Source: Arthrobacter sp. zg-Y20
Lineage (GTDB): Bacteria > Actinomycetota > Actinomycetes > Actinomycetales > Micrococcaceae
Direction: 5' to 3'
NCBI RefSeq assembly: GCF_030142075.1
Contig: NZ_CP126241.1
Span: 3,224,001-3,288,000, forward strand
DNA: 64,000 bases
Positions 8,290 through 17,696 of this stretch are shown piece by piece. Both the position numbers and the translations under genes were made by a program. Below the pieces are notes generated by a model. That model did not search any database and was not told the DNA's origin. It saw only the letters and a program-made list of their open reading frames with translations. Every line of letters starts with the position of its first letter. The first letter of the stretch is position 1.

Positions 8290-8315
8290 CTGCTGCCGGT
8301 TTAAACGGGCAGCAG
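8290..8315. repeat. 26-bp near-perfect palindrome
   Basis: CTGCTGCC (8290-8297) pairs with GGCAGCAG (8308-8315), and the centre contains the palindrome GTTTAAAC (8299-8306); only the 8298/8307 pair is mismatched. It could be a protein-binding site or hairpin. It lies between the two 37-bp repeats. Confidence 0.7.
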
Positions 8316-8330
8316 ATTCCCGAACCGGCA

Positions 8331-8367
8331 GCAATATCCCGAACCGGGCGATTTTCCAGGCCGGAAC
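8331..8367 (+). repeat. 37-bp direct repeat, copy 2
   Basis: Second copy of the repeat at 8158-8194, with three differences. The pair are 173 bp apart. Confidence 0.8.
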
Positions 8368-8484
8368 TCCGCCCCGGCCGCACAGATTCCCACGGAGTGT
8401 TACTGGTGCGGCCCATGGGGAAACATCGGCCCCACCCGCACCAGAGCGTGGGAAAACCGAGTCACCCCGAGGCTGGCAGCCAAA

Positions 8485-8540
8485 CGAAAAGGCACAAATT
8501 ACCGATTTTCAGCCGAAAAACGGTAATTTGTGCCTTCTCG
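8485..8540. repeat. Dispersed palindromic element, copy A (possible terminator of hpa operon)
   Basis: The arms at 8485-8504 and 8521-8540 pair over 20 bp with one mismatch around a 16-nt loop. The left arm reads CGAAAAGGCACAAATTACCG. The same arms recur exactly at 62964-62983 and 63001-63020, so this is a dispersed element and not merely a local terminator. Here it lies 25 bp beyond the last gene of the minus-strand hpa operon and may also end its transcript. Confidence 0.8.
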
Positions 8541-8564
8541 ATTCCCGCGAACCCTCCGGCCCGC

Positions 8565-9368
8565 TCAGTAACTCGCGCGGGCCCCGTCCTCAGCGGCAGG
8601 GAGGTACTTCGCAGCCAGCCCCTCACTGCCCCGGGCCAGGAGGGCGACGTCGGCGCCCACCAGAATGAAGTCCACACCGGCGGCAATGTACCGCCGGGCA
8701 GTGGCCTCGGCGAACGCGTTCACGCCCACCGGTTTCCCGGCGGCCTTCACCGTACGGATGCAGTGCTCGACGGCGGCGATCACGTCGGGATGCTCCTGCT
8801 GGCCCAGGTGCCCCATGGAAGCAGCCAGATCAGCGGGCCCGAGGAACAGGCCGTCCACCCCGTCCACGGCGGCAATCTCGGCAACGTTTTCGACGGCGGC
8901 CGCGGACTCGATCTGCACCAGCAGGGTCACGGACTCCGCGGCGTGTTCCAGGTACCCGTCAATCCGGTTCCAGCGTGAGGCCCGGGCCAGGGCGCTGCCC
9001 ACCCCGCGGATGCCCTGCGGCGGATACCGCACGGCACGGACCAGTTCGGCGGCCTGCCCGGCGGAATCCACCATGGGAATCAGCAGGTTCTGCGCACCCA
9101 GGTCCAGGTACTGCTTGAGCAGCACCGCGTCGCCGGACGGCGGGCGGACCACCGCGCTCACCGGGTAGCCATGTACGGCCTGCAGCTGGGCGAGCAGGGA
9201 TTCGAGCCCGTTGGGGCTGTGCTCGGCGTCGATCAGCAGCCAGTCCAGCCCGGAGCCGGCGCAGATTTCGGCGACCAGCGGGCTGCCGGAACACACCCAC
9301 ATGCCGGTCTGGCGGCCGCCGGCAAGCCGGGCGGCAAAGGTTTCCTCGGGGCTCAGTCGAAGCGGCAT
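8565..9368 (-). CDS. hpaI: HpcH/HpaI aldolase (4-hydroxy-2-oxoheptane-1,7-dioate aldolase)
   Basis: A class II pyruvate aldolase of 267 residues. Visible family motifs are the D-A-E-H-S loop, a central I-E-S-A metal-ligand segment and G-V-D-G-L-F-L-G-P-A-D-L. In homoprotocatechuate breakdown it splits 4-hydroxy-2-oxoheptanedioate into pyruvate and succinate semialdehyde in the cytosol. ATG 9368 was chosen because the sequence before it is frame-shifted hydratase coding; the gene overlaps the hydratase end by 16 bp. It is the last gene of the operon and completes the pathway. Confidence 0.92.
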   Translation of the reverse strand: MPLRLSPEETFAARLAGGRQTGMWVCSGSPLVAEICAGSGLDWLLIDAEHSPNGLESLLAQLQAVHGYPVSAVVRPPSGDAVLLKQYLDLGAQNLLIPMVDSAGQAAELVRAVRYPPQGIRGVGSALARASRWNRIDGYLEHAAESVTLLVQIESAAAVENVAEIAAVDGVDGLFLGPADLAASMGHLGQQEHPDVIAAVEHCIRTVKAAGKPVGVNAFAEATARRYIAAGVDFILVGADVALLARGSEGLAAKYLPAAEDGARASY

Positions 9369-10138
9369 GTGATGGTTCCCATCGGTCCGTAGTCGGCGAA
9401 CACGGTGTCGCCCTTGTAGACCCACATGGGCCGGGTGAAGGAGCCGGCGAGGATGATTTCCCCGGCCTGCAGCGAGGTGCCGTGCACGGCCAGCTTGTTC
9501 GCCAGCCAATACACTCCGGCGGCCGGGTGGTTCAGCACGCCGGCGGCCACGCCGGTTTCCTCGATGCCCTGGTTGCGGTAAAGCAGCGCCGAAACCCAGC
9601 GCAGGTCGACGTCGGCGGCCCGCACCGGGTTGCCGCCCACCACCATGGCGCCCATCGCCGCGTTGTCGGAGATGGTGTCCACGATGGTGCGGCCCTCCAT
9701 CTCGATCCGCGAATCCAGGATCTCCAGCGCCGGCACCACGTAGTCCGTGGCGTCCAGGACGTCGAACAGCGTGCAGTGCGGACCGGCCAGCGGCTTGCCC
9801 AGCACAAACGCGAGTTCCACCTCCACCCGCGGATGGGTGTAGGCATCCCAGTCCAGGGTGGCGCCGTTTTCCAGCACCATGTCATCGAGGATGATGCCGT
9901 AGTCCGGTTCGGTGATGCCGGTGGCGGCCTGCATCGCCTTGGACGTGAGGCCGATCTTGTGCCCGGCCAGCTGCCGGCCCTCGGCCAGTAACCGGTCCGC
10001 CCACAGGTTCTGCACCGCGTAGGAATCCTCGATGGTCATGTCGGGGTAGCGGGCGGTCAGCAGCGGCACCGGGGTCCGGGTCCGCTTAGCTTCCACCAGT
10101 TCGTCGGCCACCGCCTGGAGAGTTGATTGATCTAGCAC
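9353..10138 (-). CDS. hpaH: 2-oxo-hept-4-ene-1,7-dioate hydratase
   Basis: A 261-residue member of the FAH-fold hydratase/decarboxylase family (HpaH, MhpD, XylJ). Characteristic segments are G-H-K-I-G-L-T-S early on, the acidic metal site [32 protein letters not shown], and [12 protein letters not shown] near the C-terminus. It adds water to 2-oxohept-4-enedioate to feed the next aldolase. Start is GTG at 10138. It lies 76 bp downstream of the dioxygenase, within the operon. Confidence 0.92.
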   Translation of the reverse strand: MLDQSTLQAVADELVEAKRTRTPVPLLTARYPDMTIEDSYAVQNLWADRLLAEGRQLAGHKIGLTSKAMQAATGITEPDYGIILDDMVLENGATLDWDAYTHPRVEVELAFVLGKPLAGPHCTLFDVLDATDYVVPALEILDSRIEMEGRTIVDTISDNAAMGAMVVGGNPVRAADVDLRWVSALLYRNQGIEETGVAAGVLNHPAAGVYWLANKLAVHGTSLQAGEIILAGSFTRPMWVYKGDTVFADYGPMGTITCRFD

Positions 10139-10214
10139 CGTGCTGCTTTCTGTTCAGTAACGCTGAAGACGGGGTAGGACGACGACGGCGCGCGCCCGCC
10201 GTCGTCGTCCCGGG

Positions 10215-11300
10215 TTAGAGCTGGGAGCCTACCTTGAAGCCCTTTTCCTCGCCCGGTTCGCGGGTGTAGGAGAAGCCGTCGGCGCCGATGGTGACTTCCA
10301 TTTCGGAGGTCTCCGTGCGGGAGGTCAGCGGCTGCGGGTTGCCGTCCAAATCCAGGACGAGGGAGGCCTCGGTGTACCAGGACGGGACCACGGGGTTGCC
10401 CCACCAGTCGCGGCGCTGGTTGTCGTGGACGTCCCAGGTGACGGTGGGGTTGTCCGGGTCGCCGGTGTAGTAGTCCTGCGTGTAGATCTCGATGCGGTGG
10501 TCGTCCGGATCCAGGATGTAGAGGTAGAAGGCGTTGGACACGCCGTGCCGGCCGGGGCCGCGTTCGATCCGGTCGGAGATGCGCAGGGCGCCCATCTTGT
10601 CGCAGATCTGGATGATGTTGTGCTTTTCGTGCGTGGCGAAGGCCAGGTGGTGCATGCGCGGGCCGTCGCCGCCCGTCAGGGCAGTGTCATGGACGGTCTG
10701 CTTGCGGTGCATCCAGGCGGCGTAGGTGACGCCGTCGGAATCCTTGATGTCCTCGGATACCCGGAAGCCCAGATCCTCCAGGTAGGCGCGGCCGCGGGGC
10801 ACGTCCGGGGTGACCTGGTTGAAGTGGTCCAGGCGCACCAGTTCGCCGGCGGAGTAGAGGTCATAGCGCTGGGTGAGGCGCTCCACGTGCTCGGTCTCAA
10901 AGAAGAACTCGTAGGGGAAACCCAGCGGGTCCTCCACGCGCACCGAGTCGCCGATGCCCTTCACGAAGCCGTCGGCCCGGCGCTCCGTGCGGCAGCCCAG
11001 TTCCTTGTAATACGCCTCGGCTACGTCCACGTCTTCGGGGGTGCGGACGCGGTAGGCCAGGGCGGCGACGGCGGCCACCGGGCCCTTGCGCAGCACCAGG
11101 TTGTGGTGGATGAACTCCTCCAGGGAGCGCAGGTAGATGGCGTCCTCGTCCTCTTCGGTGACATGCAGGCCGAGGACGTCCACGTAGAACTTCCGGGACC
11201 GTTCCAGATCCGTGACCACCAGTTCGGTGTAGGCGCAGCGGACAATGTCCGGCGGGGCGATGCTGGGCGTGGGAATGGGGTTGGCAACTTCAAAGCTCAT
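10215..11300 (-). CDS. hpaD: 3,4-dihydroxyphenylacetate (homoprotocatechuate) 2,3-dioxygenase
   Basis: This 361-residue extradiol dioxygenase has two vicinal-oxygen-chelate modules. The metal ligands of the Brevibacterium fuscum enzyme (His155, His214, Glu267) correspond with a constant +4 offset to His159 (RLDHFNQ), His218 (RMHHLAF) and Glu271 (HRIEIYT). It opens the ring of homoprotocatechuate between C2 and C3 with O2, giving 5-carboxymethyl-2-hydroxymuconate semialdehyde. Close characterised relatives use either Fe(II) or Mn(II) (Arthrobacter globiformis MndD); the metal cannot be decided here. AAGGAG precedes the ATG. Confidence 0.96.
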   Translation of the reverse strand: MSFEVANPIPTPSIAPPDIVRCAYTELVVTDLERSRKFYVDVLGLHVTEEDEDAIYLRSLEEFIHHNLVLRKGPVAAVAALAYRVRTPEDVDVAEAYYKELGCRTERRADGFVKGIGDSVRVEDPLGFPYEFFFETEHVERLTQRYDLYSAGELVRLDHFNQVTPDVPRGRAYLEDLGFRVSEDIKDSDGVTYAAWMHRKQTVHDTALTGGDGPRMHHLAFATHEKHNIIQICDKMGALRISDRIERGPGRHGVSNAFYLYILDPDDHRIEIYTQDYYTGDPDNPTVTWDVHDNQRRDWWGNPVVPSWYTEASLVLDLDGNPQPLTSRTETSEMEVTIGADGFSYTREPGEEKGFKVGSQL

Positions 11301-11346
11301 GGGGTTTTGCTCCTTTGCAAAAGGCGGGCGAAGTGTCGGGGACTCT

Positions 11347-12864
<1,518 letters not shown>

Positions 12865-12890
12865 GGATGGTCCTCTTTCGTCGTTTGGCT

Positions 12891-13589
12891 TTAGATCGGC
12901 GACGGCGGCTGGTGGGCCTGCGCCAGGAAGGCGTTGAGCGTGTTGGTGCGGTGCGCGCGGGCGGCGTGCTCGACGTCGGCCGCGGAGGCTTTTGCTTCGA
13001 TCAGGTCCAGCAGGTTCTCGTGTTCGGCGACGGAATCCTGCGCCCGGTCCGGCACGTACCGGAAGACGGAGGACCGCATCCGATCCAGTCTGTTCCAGCC
13101 GCGGTGGACCAGGTCCAGGATGTGCGGGTTCGGGCAGGGCGCGTAGAGCAGGGCGTGGAACTCGGTGTTGAGCTGCGTGAAGCGGACCGGGTCGAAGTTC
13201 GCCAGCACCTCGCGCATCTGATCGTTCAGCGTCCGGGCTTTTTGTAGTTCATCGGCTGTGATGCTCGGGGCGGCCAGGGCGGTGGCAGCCCCCTCGATGA
13301 TGCTGAGGGTCTGCATGGTGTGCAGGTACAGGTCCGGGTCGATGCCGGCCACGGTGGCACCCACGTTGCGTTCAAAGTGGACCAGCCCTTCGGCTTCCAG
13401 GCGCCGGATGGCTTCGCGGACGGGGACCACGCTGAAGCCCATCTCGGTGGCGATGGTGCTGAGCACCAGGCGGTAGCCGGGGGTTAGTTCGCCGCCGAGG
13501 ATGCGGTCCTTCAGCTGGGAATAGGCCTGCTCCGACTTGGAGCCGGTGGCGGTGCTGCTGTTGGCGGCGCTCATGGGTTCTTTAGTCAT
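12891..13589 (-). CDS. GntR/FadR-type regulator of the hpa operon
   Basis: 232 residues from ATG 13589: an N-terminal winged helix (about 20-85; VVPVREAIRRLEAEGLVHFE) followed by a helical FCD ligand domain with Asp/His metal-type residues (FTQLNTEFHALLY). The start overlaps the stop of the upstream FAH-RraA gene by ATGA; ATG 13574 is the alternative. Being encoded inside the operon, it is probably autoregulated and binds ATCGTATATGAT upstream of the first gene. The effector is likely an aromatic acid or pathway intermediate (inference). Confidence 0.88.
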   Translation of the reverse strand: MTKEPMSAANSSTATGSKSEQAYSQLKDRILGGELTPGYRLVLSTIATEMGFSVVPVREAIRRLEAEGLVHFERNVGATVAGIDPDLYLHTMQTLSIIEGAATALAAPSITADELQKARTLNDQMREVLANFDPVRFTQLNTEFHALLYAPCPNPHILDLVHRGWNRLDRMRSSVFRYVPDRAQDSVAEHENLLDLIEAKASAADVEHAARAHRTNTLNAFLAQAHQPPSPI

Positions 13590-15058
13590 ACTTGTTCCGC
13601 TGCCCAGGCCTCGTACTTTTCCTTCCAGGCGGAGTTCATCGGGTACAGCCCGTCCACGCCGTGCCCGGCCTTCACCATTTCGGCGATGAACTCTTCCTGG
13701 TGTTCCTGCTTCATGCACGCCTCCACCAGCTCCTCGGCGATGGCCGGCGGGATGACCAGGATGCCGTCGTCGTCGGCCGCAATGATGTCGCCGGGCTGCA
13801 CGGTGGCGCCGCCGCAGGCGATGGTGATGTCGGTGTCCCAGGGGACGTGCTTCCGGCCGAGGACGGCGGGGTGCGGGTTGGCGCAGTAGACGGGCAGGTC
13901 GATGCCGGCGACGGTGGAGTAGTCGCGCACGCCGCCGTCGGTGATGATGGCGGCGGCGCCGTTGTGCTTGGCGCGCAAGGCGAGGATGTCACCCAGGGTG
14001 CCGGTGCCCTTTTCGCCGCGGGCTTCCATGACCAGGATTTCGCCCTCGCCCACGGAGTCGATGGCGCGTTTCTGTGCGTTGTAGCCGCCGCCGTGGGAGC
14101 GAAAGAGGTCCTCGCGGTTAGGCACGAAGCGCAGGGTGCGGGCGGTGCCCACCACCTTACGGCCGGTGCGGGTGCCGGTGAGGCCATCGATGGAGACGTT
14201 GTTCAGGCCGCGGGCGCGCATCTGGGAGGACAGGGTGGCGGTGGCAACGGATTCGAGTTTGGCCCGAAGCTCCGGAGTGAGTGTTTTTGCCTGTTGCGCG
14301 TGGGGGGCGAGGCCGGCCTTTTCCGCGGAGCCCCAGGCTTCTTCGCGCTGCTTGTCGTCGATCTTGGGCTGCGCGCCGAAGGGTGCCAGCGGCGTCGTGC
14401 CGTCGGTGACGGTGGTGGCGAGCCGGCCGGTGGTCTGATCGGTGCCGGGGACGTCGACTTCGACTTCGAGCCGGTCGCCGGGGACGGCCACGGAGGCACC
14501 GGCGGGGGTGCCGGTGAGGATCAGGTCGCCCGGTTCCAGGGTGAGCAGCTGGGACAGGTCGGCCACCAGCTGAGCGAAGGGGAAGATCAGGTCCGCGGTG
14601 GTGTCCTCCTGCGCGAGGTCGCCGTTGACCCAGGTGCGGATGCGCAGGTTGGCCGGGTCGACGTCGGTCGCGTTGAGGATGGCGGGGCCGACGGGGGTGA
14701 AGCCGTCGCCGCCCTTGGAGCGGAGGTTGGAGCCTTTGTCTGCCCAGCGCAGGTCGTAGACGCCAAGGTCATTGCTGGCGGTCACTCCCCCGACATAGTT
14801 CCAGGCGTCCTCGATGCTCACACGGCGGGCGGTTTTCCCGATGATAAGGGCGATTTCGCCTTCGAAGCCGAGCAGTTCGCAGCCGGCCGGGCGTTCCACG
14901 CTGCCGCCGGTCAGGGCTAGGGACGAGCTGGGCTTGAGGAAGTAGGAGGGCTGTTCCGGGGTGCGTCCGCGTTCTGCTGCCCGTGAGGGGTAGTTGATGT
15001 GGACGGCGATGACCTTGCCGGCCTGCTGAAGCGTGTCCGTGGTGGCGTCGTTGCCCAT
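13586..15058 (-). CDS. Bifunctional FAH-family isomerase/decarboxylase fused to RraA-like aldolase/decarboxylase
   Basis: Residues ~15-225 are a fumarylacetoacetate-hydrolase domain (GFEGEIALIIGK, GVTASNDLG, GDLILTGTPAG), the HpaG fold. Residues ~258-490 are a RraA/HMG-aldolase domain with the complete D-X20-R-D signature (Asp357, Arg378, Asp379). E. coli HpaG instead has two FAH domains. In the pathway this position needs an isomerase and a decarboxylase; RraA-like proteins decarboxylate or cleave oxo-acids with a divalent metal, so the second domain may supply the decarboxylation. First gene of the operon; strong AGGAG before ATG 15058. Confidence 0.88.
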   Translation of the reverse strand: MGNDATTDTLQQAGKVIAVHINYPSRAAERGRTPEQPSYFLKPSSSLALTGGSVERPAGCELLGFEGEIALIIGKTARRVSIEDAWNYVGGVTASNDLGVYDLRWADKGSNLRSKGGDGFTPVGPAILNATDVDPANLRIRTWVNGDLAQEDTTADLIFPFAQLVADLSQLLTLEPGDLILTGTPAGASVAVPGDRLEVEVDVPGTDQTTGRLATTVTDGTTPLAPFGAQPKIDDKQREEAWGSAEKAGLAPHAQQAKTLTPELRAKLESVATATLSSQMRARGLNNVSIDGLTGTRTGRKVVGTARTLRFVPNREDLFRSHGGGYNAQKRAIDSVGEGEILVMEARGEKGTGTLGDILALRAKHNGAAAIITDGGVRDYSTVAGIDLPVYCANPHPAVLGRKHVPWDTDITIACGGATVQPGDIIAADDDGILVIPPAIAEELVEACMKQEHQEEFIAEMVKAGHGVDGLYPMNSAWKEKYEAWAAEQV

Positions 15059-15435
15059 GTCTCTCCTAGATCAAGTACGAAATCGTATATGATCAGGCTT
15101 ACATGTGGTGTGGGTCACGTCAAGGGGAAGTGTTGTCGCTAGAGTGGTCTATAGAAACGGAGTGCTGCCGAATACCCCCCACGTACTACTTCATTTATTC
15201 CAGGACTTCCGTCTAGGCAAGGCATCACAGGCATGACTTGAGTGGATCCAGCTAAATATTCGGCGTAAAGCACCAGAGCCAGCATTCATCGGGGTGATGA
15301 CGCCAGGCGATGAGCAGGTCGCGGATGATTATTTCTCCCCCAAAATCCATCCAGAACTTCGTTTGCCGCATATGAGGACCTAAATTATGATGTCTACTAA
15401 TACATTGTGGAACTACAACACCTCTTAGGGTCGTG
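15059..15435. other. Intergenic region: hpa promoter side, then AT-richer DNA
   Basis: The left end holds the hpa promoter and a GntR-type site. From about 15110 base composition drops towards the AT-richer island. A short minus-strand frame (15252-15368, beginning MRQTKFWMDF) with a weak AGGT ribosome site could be a 38-residue protein or a gene remnant; no family is recognised. No RNA gene is seen. Confidence 0.5.
15083..15094. promoter_or_regulatory. Candidate GntR (FCD) operator of the hpa operon
   Basis: ATCGTATATGAT is an imperfect palindrome of the T-x-GTATA-x-A type bound by FadR-like GntR proteins. It lies 25 bp before the first hpa start codon, and the operon encodes such a regulator. 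Direct binding is inferred. Confidence 0.5.
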
Positions 15436-16323
15436 ATGATCAACGCACTTGAAGGCTTTCGAGACGTCAAGGCGTCCCTAGCATCTGGCGCCCTCGTCCT
15501 CATCGGTATCTGGATACTATTTGCGGGACATTTCTCCAGTCCCGGCGGCGATGGTTCCCTCTGGGCCGATATTCAACAGGGAATCTCCTTTGTCGGCATG
15601 CCTGCAGCTATTGCCGGGGCGACCTTTTTGGCATATTTGGTCGGTATCATATTCTCATTCGATCGCTTATTATTCATGCTTCTCGATCGCACGTATTCTA
15701 ATTTTTCGTCACTGAGTGTCGATTCTCAAGCGCGACTGGAGCAGAAAGTAAGAGCAGAACTTGATGAACTAACTTTTGAGTTCGATAAAACGTATGAGTA
15801 TCTCAGTAACGCGACTGGGCTAAGTGGAGAGGTTACAACAGAGGACAAGAGGAAACTGCTTCGCGAGTGGGGCGAAGATCACCCACCGGAGGTTTGGGCC
15901 AACGGCACGTCTGAGGTAATTCGCGACCGGTTCTTGCGACATTTCCTCGATGAAATGAAGGGATCCATGGATCTCGTGGCTTTGAATCTACATAGCGCAA
16001 ACGCTGTGTCCGCAGATCGGTACGAAAAGGCGTCCTCGGAAGCTTCATTCCGTGGAGCCATTGCATTTCCTATCCTTTTCGTTGCGGTAGCGATATCTAT
16101 TCGCTTAAGTGCAGAACATCTCTATTTGTCTACCGTAGGAGTTCTAGGTATCGGCCTCGTGGCCGTAATAGCTATAGTTGGCCGTGCCAGAGAAAAAAGG
16201 GTAGAAGCTGCTGAAGAACTCGCCAAGGCGGTTTCGTCTGGACTTGTACCTCCCCCCGGATGCGCCGAGCTTAGACGTCGCCTAGAGGAAAAGAAGTCGC
16301 TTGGTCTTGGTCTCGGGATATAG
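15436..16323 (+). CDS. Unrecognised membrane protein in AT-richer island
   Basis: About 295 residues. Hydrophobic segments near residues 17-32, 52-77, 207-223 and 230-250 suggest two helices at each end, around a long charged cytoplasmic middle rich in Glu/Lys (about 85-200) and a charged C-terminal tail. No family is recognised. Codon use is less GC-biased than its neighbours, suggesting transfer. ATG 15436 is chosen over GTG 15433 because AGGG lies 5 bp before it. It converges on the next unknown gene pair. Confidence 0.75.
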   Translation: MINALEGFRDVKASLASGALVLIGIWILFAGHFSSPGGDGSLWADIQQGISFVGMPAAIAGATFLAYLVGIIFSFDRLLFMLLDRTYSNFSSLSVDSQARLEQKVRAELDELTFEFDKTYEYLSNATGLSGEVTTEDKRKLLREWGEDHPPEVWANGTSEVIRDRFLRHFLDEMKGSMDLVALNLHSANAVSADRYEKASSEASFRGAIAFPILFVAVAISIRLSAEHLYLSTVGVLGIGLVAVIAIVGRAREKRVEAAEELAKAVSSGLVPPPGCAELRRRLEEKKSLGLGLGI

Positions 16324-16413
16324 GCTTATCGTTTCCCGGCGTGTTCCCCTCAGAACATAGGGATCGCCGCACAACCAGCAACACTGTGAGTTGCAGTGCG
16401 AACTATGAAATCG

Positions 16414-17172
16414 TCAGAACTGACCGAGTCGATGCAATCGCAACTGCGGAACCTCCCCGCTGGCGCTGTCCCACTCTACGAGGTAGCCGAGTTCACGCAA
16501 CGCTTCTGCTGCCGCCTCTGGGTTGTCTTGAGTCGCAGCTTTTAGCTGTGTTTCCCTCCAAAGCGTACGACCTTCTGTAAGTGCGTCCTGCCACGTAGAC
16601 GCAGAGTCAACGGCCAATTCGGTAGCTAAGAATTCAAGAACATCCTCAAGACAAGGACGAAATCTAGGACCACCGACAGGCAAGTGAAGTTGTGACGGTG
16701 TTCCGTGTCCATCGCCGTGGCCTCGTTTCCGTCTCTGCTTCGTCTTCCTATTATTTCCGGCTACCTTGAGCGCCGTAGCCGCTGCTTCAGTATCCATACG
16801 GAAGTTGATATGAGCTCCCGGAGTTTTACGAGGACGCCGCAAGTAGTCGTACCGGATCAGAGGCATGCCCTGGTCAACGACAAAGACATTGAATGTGCTG
16901 CGATCAACTGCTAAGTACTTTCGCGATTCGCTCAGCTCGCAGTGGTAAGTGACGCTCAATCGAAAGCGGGGCTGCCCATCGACGTTTAGGACCAGACCTC
17001 CCGGATCGATCGTTCTAGCGACGATCTTCCTGTCGGCCGCGTCGACCTTGAGGGTGTCTTCCGCGGTGCCGAGGAACTCTTTCAAAGTGTGATTTATGCG
17101 TGAAGCAAATTCCTCGGCTTGCCGCTGCGTCTCAAGACGTTGTTCGCGGAGCCTTTGGGCAGGACTAGACAC
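16414..17172 (-). CDS. Unrecognised protein, second gene of a two-gene unit
   Basis: About 252 residues, no membrane segments, a basic stretch NRKTKQRRKRGHG in the middle and a C-terminal acidic/helical part beginning LHLPVGGPRFRP. The GTG start at 17172 overlaps the stop of the upstream 61-residue gene, implying coupled translation; ATG 17205 is the alternative. No function can be given. The basic patch would suit nucleic-acid binding, but that is speculation. Confidence 0.65.
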   Translation of the reverse strand: MSSPAQRLREQRLETQRQAEEFASRINHTLKEFLGTAEDTLKVDAADRKIVARTIDPGGLVLNVDGQPRFRLSVTYHCELSESRKYLAVDRSTFNVFVVDQGMPLIRYDYLRRPRKTPGAHINFRMDTEAAATALKVAGNNRKTKQRRKRGHGDGHGTPSQLHLPVGGPRFRPCLEDVLEFLATELAVDSASTWQDALTEGRTLWRETQLKAATQDNPEAAAEALRELGYLVEWDSASGEVPQLRLHRLGQF

Positions 17173-17350
17173 CGAGCAAGTAGTCAATGTCTGACACGGC
17201 CTCATAGACACCGAATTCCTTGACGCCAAGGCAACTGGATTCGACCTGGGCGGTCAGTTCCTCCATGGTGATGCCAATTGACCTGAGCAACTCCTCCCGC
17301 TCTGCCTTTAGCTGTTCCGATGTCTTGAACTCGACGGCTACAGCAGTCAT
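17165..17350 (-). CDS. Small unrecognised protein, first gene of a two-gene unit
   Basis: A 61-residue, mainly helical, acidic protein preceded by AGGGG at good spacing from ATG 17350. Its end overlaps the start of the next gene. The small-acidic-protein then larger-basic-protein order resembles antitoxin-toxin or regulator-effector pairs, but no conserved motif was recognised, so no role is claimed. Confidence 0.6.
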   Translation of the reverse strand: MTAVAVEFKTSEQLKAEREELLRSIGITMEELTAQVESSCLGVKEFGVYEAVSDIDYLLGV

Positions 17351-17586
17351 CTTGTGCCCCTATCCAGTGCCGATGTGTGACTGTGGGTCAAGTATTGCAC
17401 CCCGCGCGGACATTTTGGAGAGACAGAATTGGCGTGTTCCGCTGCTCAGACTCTGCCGCCCAGCAGCAGACAATGACCAGTTGCCGGCTGTCCTATACCC
17501 CGAGGCGTCCCGCATGGCCACACCCTTCCTCTCATCTCGTCACGTTGGTGCCCTGCGATAGCTCACGATGCGCGGGCCAGGCTGAT

Positions 17587-17605
17587 GTGACCCGCCCCGG
17601 GTCAC
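17587..17605. promoter_or_regulatory. Inverted repeat upstream of alkene reductase
   Basis: GTGACCCG-CCC-CGGGTCAC is a perfect 8-bp inverted repeat about 90 bp before the reductase start. It could be a regulator site or a hairpin. No regulator gene is adjacent. Confidence 0.45.
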
Positions 17606-17696
17606 GGAATAGATGCGGCCTTTCCACACGTTGACGCTGCATGAACCCCAGCTCAGGACACCTCCTTCTGAGCCGAGCAACCGAAGGAACCCCCAC

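Larger units (their letters stand above)
8036..8564. other. Gene-free, repeat-rich spacer
   Basis: No convincing gene is seen in this ~530-bp gap between the hydrolase promoter and the end of the hpa operon. It holds a pair of 37-bp direct repeats, two copies of TGTGCATTCCCTGC (8146-8159, 8264-8277), many CCGAACCGG cores, a run of ten C (8210-8219), a 26-bp near-palindrome and a long hairpin at its right end. Small reading frames crossing it have no family features. Confidence 0.7.
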
